Source: an uncultured Cloacibacillus sp.
GTDB taxonomy: Bacteria; Synergistota; Synergistia; Synergistales; Synergistaceae
Length of the DNA stretch: 12,474 bases
NCBI GenBank assembly: GCA_934511335.1
Contig: CAKSWL010000040.1
Span: 1 to 12,474 of the forward strand
Direction of reading: 5' to 3'
A model generated the notes under the pieces. It was not told where the DNA came from and did not search any database. It saw nothing but the letters and a program-made list of their open reading frames with translations. How positions within the stretch are numbered: position 1 is the first letter of the stretch; every line of letters begins with the position of its first letter. Made by a program: the position numbers and the translations under genes. This document shows, piece by piece, positions 6,476-11,958 of the stretch.

Positions 6476-8196
6476 TAATAGAGCGTATCTGCGTAAGCGT
6501 CTGCCGCGGCCCATCCGGGGACCGGCGGCAGCTGCTCGTCTTCCGGTTTCAACGGAACGTCGATGAGGCAGGGGCCGTCCGCGGCGAGGCACTTCCTGAA
6601 CGCCCTCTCAAACTCGCCCATGCTCTCTGCGCGGAAGCCCGCCAGACCCAGCGACTCGGCGAATTTGACGTAATCGACCTTTGCGAAGTCGGTGAACTGG
6701 CGGAAGTTTGGCGTGATTTCCGCCTTGGTGTGTACGCGCTGGGTGCCGCGTATCCAGCCGAAAGTCCCGTTGTTGAAGAGGACGTAGACGATCTTCAGCC
6801 CAAGACGTGCCGCCGTTTCCAGCTCTGCGCCGCAAAAACCGAAGCTGCCGTCGCCGACAAGCCCCACCACGGGGGCCTCCGCCGCCGTGCCGCAGCGCGC
6901 GCCCATCGCCGCCGGTATCGCGTAGCCTAGCGCGCCCATGGAAAAGTTATAGGCGGCGCGCCGGCCCGCGCGCGCGATGCGCAGGAAGCAGGAAGAATAG
7001 ATCGCGGGGCTTCCGGGGTCGACGGCGAAGAAGGCTGTGTCCGGCGCCAGCCTTTCGATCGCGCGCACGAGGGACAGCGGATGCGGCTCGTCGCCGCAGC
7101 GTGCAATAACGCCCTCCAGCTTCTTCTCGTGCGCCGCCTTTTCCCGGGCGCAGCGTTCCCCCCACGCGCTCCTGTCAGGGCCAGGCGCCCCTTCCAGAGC
7201 CGCCGTGAGCGCCGTGAGCGTCTCGCGCGCGTCGCCGAAGAGAGGCAGCGCGTCGTAGTTGTTGCCAAGTTCCCTCTCGGCGATGTCTATCTGGATGAAC
7301 TTCTGTCCCGAGGCGGGCGAAGGGATCTTCCAGCTGTCGGTATTTGCGGAATCGGTGTTTGTCGCGGCGAAGAGCACGACGTCAGCCTCGCGGACCATCT
7401 TGTTGTTCCATGCGCGTCCGCCGCGCGCGCCTACGACGCCCATCGAGAGCGGCTCATAGTCGTTGAGGCAGCCTTTGGCGTTGATCGTCGTGCCTGAGGG
7501 CATCTGGAGCAGTTTTGAAAGGCGCGCCGCCTCCTCCCAGGCGGAGGAGTGTACGACTCCCTGTCCGCAGATCATCACGGGGCGGTGCGCTAAGGCGAGC
7601 AGCGCGGCCGCCTCCGCTACGTCGTCGCCCGCCGCGCTGTTTCGGCATCCTGGGAAGGCGGAGTAGCGGCTCTGCGCGTAAATATCGCTCTCTGCCACGC
7701 AGCCCTCGAGGGTATTCATCGGAATACGGATATGGACCGGTCCGGGCCGTCCCGTAGTTGCGATGCGGAAGGCGCGCCGGAAAAGGTGCGGGATTTCGGA
7801 GGCGTCGGTGACGGTGAAGGAATCCTTCGCGATGCTTTTGAACAGCGCCGACTGGTCGAAGCCGGTCAGCATGTTTTTGGGCCCCGTTTTGAGGTCGATG
7901 TCCGTCGTCATCACGATGAGCGGCACGCAGGACTGAAAGGCCTCGACGACGCCGGGCACCATGTGCGTCGCGCCGACGCTCGGCCCCTCGCAAACGCCGA
8001 CGCGGCCGGAGGCCCTTGCGTAGGCGTCGGCCATAAAGACGGAGTTTCTCTCGTCTCTCGTGAGATGATACCTTATTTCGGGGAACTCCTCCCAGGCTTT
8101 GTAAAGACTCAGCGTCGTCTCACCGGGCAGGCCGAAGACGTCGGTCACATTATAGGCCTTGAGCATCGCAAGGATGGCTTTGCTTGCTTTCATCAT
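6475..8196 (-). CDS. thiamine-diphosphate-dependent acetolactate synthase-like enzyme, substrate unknown
   Basis: This 573-residue protein has the three-domain layout of the acetolactate synthase/pyruvate oxidase family. The N-terminal Pyr domain has DVFGLPGE and the catalytic-type glutamate E49 in RDERNSVFMADAYAR. The central domain has PVMICGQGVV (206-215). The C-terminal PP domain has the ThDP/Mg2+ motif GDGSFGF (448-454) through NNGTFGW (475-481). E49 argues against glyoxylate carboligase, which has Val there. No small regulatory subunit gene adjoins it, so biosynthetic acetolactate synthase is doubtful; a 2-oxoacid decarboxylase or carboligase is likelier. The start is one of two adjacent ATGs (8196 or 8193) after GAGAGGAAG. 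It is convergent with the ureide operon, much richer in GC, and has its own promoter and palindrome upstream. Confidence 0.85.
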   Translation of the reverse strand: MMKASKAILAMLKAYNVTDVFGLPGETTLSLYKAWEEFPEIRYHLTRDERNSVFMADAYARASGRVGVCEGPSVGATHMVPGVVEAFQSCVPLIVMTTDIDLKTGPKNMLTGFDQSALFKSIAKDSFTVTDASEIPHLFRRAFRIATTGRPGPVHIRIPMNTLEGCVAESDIYAQSRYSAFPGCRNSAAGDDVAEAAALLALAHRPVMICGQGVVHSSAWEEAARLSKLLQMPSGTTINAKGCLNDYEPLSMGVVGARGGRAWNNKMVREADVVLFAATNTDSANTDSWKIPSPASGQKFIQIDIAERELGNNYDALPLFGDARETLTALTAALEGAPGPDRSAWGERCAREKAAHEKKLEGVIARCGDEPHPLSLVRAIERLAPDTAFFAVDPGSPAIYSSCFLRIARAGRRAAYNFSMGALGYAIPAAMGARCGTAAEAPVVGLVGDGSFGFCGAELETAARLGLKIVYVLFNNGTFGWIRGTQRVHTKAEITPNFRQFTDFAKVDYVKFAESLGLAGFRAESMGEFERAFRKCLAADGPCLIDVPLKPEDEQLPPVPGWAAADAYADTLY

Positions 8197-8234
8197 ATCT
8201 TCCTCTCTGACGGCAGATTATTTGCAAGATATCT

Positions 8235-8254
8235 ATTCATCATAAATGATGAAT
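8235..8254. promoter_or_regulatory. 20-bp palindromic operator candidate for the ThDP gene
   Basis: ATTCATCATAAATGATGAAT is a perfect 9-2-9 inverted repeat located just downstream of the minus-strand -10 box, where a repressor dimer would block transcription. A weaker related site, TTCATTGATGAA, lies at 8425-8436. The regulator is not identified. Confidence 0.5.
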
Positions 8255-8265
8255 TAATTGATAAT

Positions 8266-8294
8266 AGATTACCTAAATAATTTTGTTTGGTCAA
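8266..8294 (-). promoter_or_regulatory. sigma-70-type promoter of the ThDP gene
   Basis: On the minus strand, -35 TTGACC (8294-8289) is separated by exactly 17 bases from -10 TAATCT (8271-8266), in an AT-rich stretch about 70 bases upstream of the start codon. The palindrome at 8235-8254 sits around the expected transcript start. Confidence 0.55.
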
Positions 8295-8332
8295 TAGCAC
8301 GTAAAAAAATTTTTGCTTGCAGGAGGCTAAAA

Positions 8333-8347
8333 ATGCGAAAACTATAG
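8333..8347 (+). other. 4-codon mini-ORF with a strong ribosome site
   Basis: AGGAGG (8321-8326) is followed after 6 bases by ATG and then a stop, encoding MRKL. It may be a leader peptide or the scar of a lost gene start. No function can be assigned. Confidence 0.2.
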
Positions 8348-8387
8348 TATTAAAGTGCTCTTTGCGTTTTATCTGGAGGATTGAAAT

Positions 8388-8432
8388 ATGATTGGCGAGG
8401 CCTTAGAGGAATGCATAGCTAATCTTCATTGA
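8388..8432 (+). pseudogene. 14-codon ORF with good ribosome site; possible truncated gene start
   Basis: CTGGAGG (8373-8379) precedes an ATG that encodes MIGEALEECIANLH and then stops. The composition looks like the N-terminus of a normal protein, and it abuts the P-type ATPase remnant on the other strand, so it may be the leftover 5' end of a deleted gene. A real short peptide is the alternative. Confidence 0.25.
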
Positions 8433-8444
8433 TGAATGGATAAT

Positions 8445-8700
8445 CGCTGCGACGAGCGGCGCGCACTCGTTGGGATCGCCGATGAAGGCCGCCCTTTCTC
8501 CCTCAAAAGCACCTCGGCGATGCCGTTCAGGCAGAAATTATCCAGCAGCGCTCCCGTGTCGGGCTCCCGCGGCGTCAGCGTATTTTTCGTTTGCGCAAGA
8601 TATCCGCCGCCGTCACCGTTTTGTCGGAACAGATGACGTTGACGCTGCCGCGCAGATCAAAAAATCGCTGATTCAATGCCATGGCCTACGTGTCATTCTA
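8445..8700 (-). pseudogene. degraded fragment of a P-type (Ca2+-ATPase-like) cation-transporting ATPase
   Basis: Reading the minus strand gives three pieces in three different frames but in family order. GSVNVICSDKT (8649-8617) matches the phosphorylation motif of P2-type ATPases (normally continuing GTLT). Next is a stretch containing NTLTPREPD and CLNGIAEVLLREKG (within about 8592-8492). Last is AFIGDPNECAPLVAA (8489-8445), resembling the IGDPTEGALLVAA of bacterial calcium ATPases. The motif is damaged directly after DKT (VT instead of GTLT), a stop follows, and the distance between motifs is shorter than in intact pumps. There is no start, membrane segment or hinge domain. This is a non-functional remnant left by deletion and frameshift. 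Confidence 0.65.
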
Positions 8701-8726
8701 CAGATTCTCACACCGATTGCGCCAAT

Positions 8727-8770
8727 TTGACGGCGGAATTAGTGCTAACTCCGATATAATATGGTATGCT
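8727..8770 (+). promoter_or_regulatory. possible promoter of the CNNM/CorC gene
   Basis: TATAAT (8755-8760) is a perfect -10 box, with a second candidate TATGCT at 8765-8770. TTGACG at 8727-8732 is a good -35 sequence but the spacing to TATAAT is 22 bases, too long for a standard promoter. The -10 region is plausible and the -35 assignment is not secure. Confidence 0.35.
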
Positions 8771-8816
8771 AACCCATATAGCCCGAAGAGGGCGCATAAT
8801 ATCAGGAGGATGATAT

Positions 8817-10103
8817 TTGTTGAGTTCTGACATAGCAGGCAGTATTATCCTGCTCGTCGTGCTTATGGGGTTCTCCATGTATTTTTCGATGACCGAGACC
8901 TCGATCACGGCGGCAGGCAAAGGAAAACTGTTGGCACTGGCCGACGATTACCCGCACCGTAAGAAGGGTTTTCTTTGGCTCGCAGATAATGTAGCAAAGG
9001 CAATCAACGTAACCCTCATCGGAAACAACCTCGTCAACATCGGGGCCTCAGCCGTCGCCACTTCGGTGGCGATCACGCTCTTCGGCGTGGCCGGCCCCGC
9101 GGTCGCAGTTGCCATTATGACTGTGCTGATCGTGATTTTCTGCGAAATACTCCCCAAAAACATCGCCATCGTCAAAAAAGAGGCCGTACTTTTATTCTGT
9201 CTTCCCTTTCTGCGCGCTTTTAACTTCGCCATGACGCCGCTGCTGGCCTTTTTACAGGTCATCCTCAAGCTGATCGGCAAGCTGATGGGGATGGACCTCG
9301 TATCTTACAGCGCCCTGATCTCGCGTGAGGAGATCGACCATATCGTGAGCGAAGGCAGCGCGGCGGGCGCCCTTGAAGAGGACGAGCGCAAGATGATACA
9401 CGGCGTTATCGCCTTCGAGGACACGCGGGTCTCCGAGGTGATGGCTCCCCGCACGGATATGTACGCGATCGATGAAAAGGACAGCGTCGCGGAGGCGGTG
9501 AAGATTTTCCTTGAGAGCGGACATTCGCGCATTCCCGTATATAAGGAAGATATCGATGATATTGTCGGCATCCTCTACGCGAAAGATCTCCTCGGCCCGC
9601 TATCGGGCGGGGATAAACAGATTTCGATAGAAAGGCTGATGCGCAAGCCGCTCTATGTTCCCGAAACGATGAAGACCGACGAGGCGCTGGACATTATGAA
9701 GAAGTCGCGCAAGCATCTCGCGATCGTCGTCGATGAATATGGCGGCACGGCGGGGCTGGTGACGCTGGAGGACCTTATAGAGGAGATCGTCGGAGACATT
9801 CAGGACGAGTACGACAAAGAGACGCCGGAGATCATGAACGCCGGAGAGAACGCCTATATCGTACAGGGGCAGGTGAACCTCGAGGATCTTGCCGAAGCGC
9901 TGAATTATCCCTTTGACACCGTCTTTGAGGATGTGGACACGCTTGCCGGCATGATTTTGGAGATCACGGGCAATTTCCCCTCCAAGGGCCAGGTTATCGG
10001 CTACGGTCCCTGGGAGATCAAGGTGCTAGAAGTACAGAACCACCGGATTCTGGAAGCAAAAATGAAGTTTGTGGGCAGTCCCGATGAGGGAGTCTCCGAG
10101 TAA
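8817..10103 (+). CDS. CNNM/CorC (HlyC-CorC) family membrane protein with CBS domains
   Basis: This 428-residue inner-membrane protein is of the type linked to Mg2+/Co2+ efflux or homeostasis (CorC, MpfA, YfjD). The N-terminal DUF21/CNNM domain (about 1-165) has hydrophobic segments near 7-25, 75-92, 95-118 and 124-155, with SMTETSITAAGKGKL and EILPKN. A CBS pair follows (about 205-265 and 272-330; motifs VMAPRTDMYAI and LAIVVDEYGGTAGLVTLEDL), then a CorC_HlyC domain (about 340-418) ending near KMKFV. AGGAGG at 8804-8809 is 7 bases from a TTG at 8817; the next codon is also TTG, and no in-frame ATG fits. It is a single gene between a pseudogene scar and a repeat cluster. The name haemolysin often attached to this family is historical and does not imply a toxin. 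Confidence 0.9.
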   Translation: MLSSDIAGSIILLVVLMGFSMYFSMTETSITAAGKGKLLALADDYPHRKKGFLWLADNVAKAINVTLIGNNLVNIGASAVATSVAITLFGVAGPAVAVAIMTVLIVIFCEILPKNIAIVKKEAVLLFCLPFLRAFNFAMTPLLAFLQVILKLIGKLMGMDLVSYSALISREEIDHIVSEGSAAGALEEDERKMIHGVIAFEDTRVSEVMAPRTDMYAIDEKDSVAEAVKIFLESGHSRIPVYKEDIDDIVGILYAKDLLGPLSGGDKQISIERLMRKPLYVPETMKTDEALDIMKKSRKHLAIVVDEYGGTAGLVTLEDLIEEIVGDIQDEYDKETPEIMNAGENAYIVQGQVNLEDLAEALNYPFDTVFEDVDTLAGMILEITGNFPSKGQVIGYGPWEIKVLEVQNHRILEAKMKFVGSPDEGVSE

Positions 10104-10110
10104 GGCCGGT

Positions 10111-10297
10111 TAAATCGGCGTTTATACGCACGACTAACTTTATAACTGAGGGCTTGCCAATGCTCGACGCACCTTAGTGCGCCTCCGCTTGGCAAGCCCT
10201 CAGTTATTTCGTTATTCGCACGTCTGATGAACACCCTAAGCGATTCACACAAAACGCAAAACCGGCGTTTTGGTTCTCTGCTTATAAACGCCGATTT
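10111..10297. repeat. palindromic repeat unit with inverted ends, copies B and C
   Basis: Copy B (10111-10133) is the exact inverse of the 23 bases at 6446-6468 and begins 8 bases after the CNNM stop. Copy C (10280-10297, GCTTATAAACGCCGATTT) is the facing partner. Together they bracket a strong hairpin, giving a MITE- or BIME-like unit of about 187 bp. No transposase lies within it. Confidence 0.7.
10142..10207. terminator. 19-bp perfect hairpin after the CNNM gene
   Basis: Positions 10142-10160 pair without mismatch with 10189-10207 (core GAGGGCTTGCCAA / TTGGCAAGCCCTC). The 28-base loop contains a nested hairpin CGCAC-CTTA-GTGCG (10168-10181). T-rich sequence follows on the + strand. It is a likely terminator for the CNNM gene and part of the repeat unit. 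Confidence 0.65.
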
Positions 10298-10450
10298 CCG
10301 GGATTGTAAGAGGACGATAAACCCTGATTTATCTCCGATAGGGTAAAAGGCAAATTTTGGGTTGGCGTACTAGCGACAAAAACAATCTGCCGGTATTCAG
10401 CGATTTTGGTTTGCGCCTTTAAAGCCTTCCTTGCGAGGTGGGCAGGGAGC
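10298..10450. other. non-coding spacer between two repeat units
   Basis: No convincing gene is seen on either strand. Only a 6-bp hairpin GATAAA/TTTATC (10316-10333) stands out. Confidence 0.5.
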
Positions 10451-10589
10451 TAAATCGGCGTTTAGAAGTGCGAGTTGTTAAATAAAGCGGGAGCTCCGAT
10501 ACCGGAGCCGTATTTTGCATACGGCGAGGATTCGGAGCTCCTGTGTTATGACGCAAATCGTGCTTATAAACGCCGATTTTCGCCGATTT
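10451..10589. repeat. palindromic repeat unit with inverted ends, copies D and E
   Basis: Copy D (10451-10473) starts TAAATCGGCGTTTA and is diverged towards its end. Copy E (10546-10579) matches copy A at 33 of 34 positions and is followed by a second CGCCGATTT (10581-10589), ending 2 bases from the ccdA stop. They bracket a hairpin whose GCTCCGATACCGGAGCCGT segment (10493-10511) is shared with the hairpin next to copy A at 6391-6409 with one mismatch. Confidence 0.8.
10488..10543. terminator. hairpin with alternative pairings downstream of ccdA
   Basis: GGAGCTCCGA (10490-10499) can pair with TCGGAGCTCC (10532-10541). Alternatively GCTCCG (10493-10498) pairs locally with CGGAGC (10503-10508), and GCCGTAT (10507-10513) pairs with ATACGGC (10519-10525). 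It is a probable terminator for the tlpA-ccdA operon on the minus strand; T-runs are poor on both sides. Confidence 0.45.
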
Positions 10590-10591
10590 GA

Positions 10592-11263
10592 CTAGCCGAA
10601 TAGAGCCGCCCAGTACGCAAAATAATCGGTGGCGATCGCCGCTCCCGCCACGATCAAAATCACGCCCGAGACCCGTTTGATAACCTTGCCGTTCCGGCGC
10701 AGCCACTGGAATATCCCCTTGATCCGCGTAAAAAAGAAGGCGGCCAGAATGTAGGGAATCCCAAGTCCCATCGAGAAGACGAAGAGGTAAAATATCCCCT
10801 CTCCCACCGTTTTGCCGTTGCCGGCAAGCAGCAGCGCCGAGCCGAGAAAGGGGCCGAGGCAGGGCGTCCAGCCGAGCGAAAAGGCCCCGCCGAAGAGCAG
10901 CGCGCCAAGAAAGCCCCTTTGACGCACCTTAACGTCGAGCTTCTTCTCGACGTCAAGGAAGCCGATGTTGAAGACGCCGAGAAAGTGCAGACCGAAAATC
11001 ATGATCACGACGCCGCTTACACGCTGCAGCAGCAGGCGGTGATCGTTCAGCAGCGCGCCGAGCGAGGTCGCCGTCGCCCCCATCGCCATAAAGACGAGGG
11101 TGAAGCCGGCGACGAAGCCGACGGTATTCACGACGCTCGCGCGCTTACCGTTCTCCGTCTCCGCCGCGAGGTACATCAAATATACGGGGAGCATCGGCAG
11201 CATGCAGGGCGAAACGAAGGCCAGGAATCCCTCCAAAAAGAGGAGGGGGAGCTCGCCCGCCAT
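10592..11263 (-). CDS. ccdA: CcdA-type thiol-disulfide transmembrane electron carrier
   Basis: This 223-residue inner-membrane protein belongs to the CcdA/DsbD-beta family, which passes electrons from cytoplasmic thioredoxin to periplasmic thioredoxin-like proteins. About six hydrophobic segments are visible. The two redox cysteines sit in the expected proline-rich settings: C20 in FVSPCMLPMLPVYL and C135 in GWTPCLGPFLG. The ATG (11263-11261) is one base beyond the stop of the tlpA-like gene, so the two form an operon, probably translationally coupled, and CcdA is likely the reductant for that protein. Length matches short CcdA proteins rather than full DsbD. No cytochrome c maturation genes are visible, so a general periplasmic thiol-reduction role is as likely as cytochrome biogenesis. 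Confidence 0.92.
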   Translation of the reverse strand: MAGELPLLFLEGFLAFVSPCMLPMLPVYLMYLAAETENGKRASVVNTVGFVAGFTLVFMAMGATATSLGALLNDHRLLLQRVSGVVIMIFGLHFLGVFNIGFLDVEKKLDVKVRQRGFLGALLFGGAFSLGWTPCLGPFLGSALLLAGNGKTVGEGIFYLFVFSMGLGIPYILAAFFFTRIKGIFQWLRRNGKVIKRVSGVILIVAGAAIATDYFAYWAALFG

Positions 11264-11264
11264 G

Positions 11265-11771
11265 CTATTTTCCAGCCTCGTCCACCAGCTTCATAACGGC
11301 GGCCTTGGTGGTGCCGCCCTGTATCTGTCCTGTAAGCCTGCCTTCCCGGTCGATGATGAAGGTGCTGGGGATGTAGCGGATGCCGAAGTACCCCGCGAGC
11401 TCTTGCTCGCTGTCAAGCAGCACGGTCATCGTATAGCCGGTCTCCTTCATGAACTTTTCGACCTTGGACTTCGTCTCGCGGCGGCCGTCCGTCATATTTA
11501 CGGCAAGCAGCACAGCGCCGCCGGATTTCTTGAGTTCCTTGTCCATCTCGTCAAACTCCGGCATCTCGTTGCGGCAGGGCGGGCACCAGGTGGCCCAAAA
11601 ATTGAGCACGACGACCTTGCCCTTGAACTGGTCAAGAGAGACGCTCTTGCCGGAAAGGTCCTTCAGCGTAAAGTTCTTTACCTGATCGCCGTTGCCGAGG
11701 GCAAAGGCCGAGGAGGCAAATGCCGCGGCCATCAACAGCGCTAAAACCAACAGCATCGATTTTTTGTACAT
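11265..11771 (-). CDS. TlpA/ResA-like periplasmic thioredoxin-fold protein
   Basis: This 168-residue exported thiol-disulfide oxidoreductase has an N-terminal signal sequence: MYKKS, then a hydrophobic core, with likely cleavage after SSAFA near residue 24. An AlkC/TSA-Redoxin-like TlpA domain follows. The active site is WCPPC (C63, C66) in FWATWCPPCRNEMPEF, and the cis-proline is P135 in RYIPSTFIID. It probably reduces disulfides outside the cytoplasm, drawing electrons through CcdA encoded directly downstream. The start is ambiguous: ATG at 11771 is 10 bases after GGAG, while a TTG at 11777 is only 4 bases after it; I prefer the ATG. A lipoprotein cysteine is absent, so the protein is either soluble or held by an uncleaved signal. 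Confidence 0.9.
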   Translation of the reverse strand: MYKKSMLLVLALLMAAAFASSAFALGNGDQVKNFTLKDLSGKSVSLDQFKGKVVVLNFWATWCPPCRNEMPEFDEMDKELKKSGGAVLLAVNMTDGRRETKSKVEKFMKETGYTMTVLLDSEQELAGYFGIRYIPSTFIIDREGRLTGQIQGGTTKAAVMKLVDEAGK

Positions 11772-11807
11772 ACGCAATCATCTCCGTTTCATTTTTTCAA
11801 TGACGCC

Positions 11808-11836
11808 ATTATATACTATATATGTAATTTTTAAAA
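11808..11836 (-). promoter_or_regulatory. possible promoter of the tlpA-ccdA operon
   Basis: On the minus strand, a perfect TATAAT (11813-11808) lies about 37 bases upstream of the start codon in a very AT-rich stretch. The -35 position (TTTTAA, 11836-11831) is a poor match. Confidence 0.4.
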
Positions 11837-11882
11837 GTACAGATATTATATCTTCTAAATTGTGCTGCTCATCTTTTGCGTA

Positions 11883-11912
11883 TTGACATTACAGTACAGA
11901 AAATGCTAGATT
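11883..11912 (+). promoter_or_regulatory. strong promoter of the racemase-family gene
   Basis: A consensus -35 TTGACA (11883-11888) is followed after 18 bases by -10 TAGATT (11907-11912) with an extended TGC just before it. It lies 46 bases upstream of the proposed TTG start. Confidence 0.6.
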
Positions 11913-11958
11913 ATTAAAACTAATTTTGCTTTCATATCATCCGTTGGGGGGAGTAGTT

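Noticed and set aside
6475..8196. Glyoxylate carboligase (gcl) as the identity of the ThDP enzyme
   Set aside because: Gcl has Val at the usual catalytic Glu position; this protein has Glu in RDERN.
6397..8280. Long open frames on the + strand and other minus frames across the ThDP gene
   Set aside because: They are shadows caused by high GC; only the 573-residue frame shows domain motifs and a promoter.
8436..8730. Plus-strand open frames in the 8.4-8.7 kb gap as real genes
   Set aside because: They carry no motifs or ribosome sites, and the minus strand there encodes recognisable P-type ATPase fragments.
8700..8816. Mg2+ riboswitch or other RNA element before the CNNM gene
   Set aside because: The leader between the -10 region and the start codon is too short and shows no recognisable fold.
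10104..10591. CRISPR array in the repeat-rich gap
   Set aside because: Repeats are few, inverted relative to each other and unevenly spaced, with hairpin cores rather than unique spacers.
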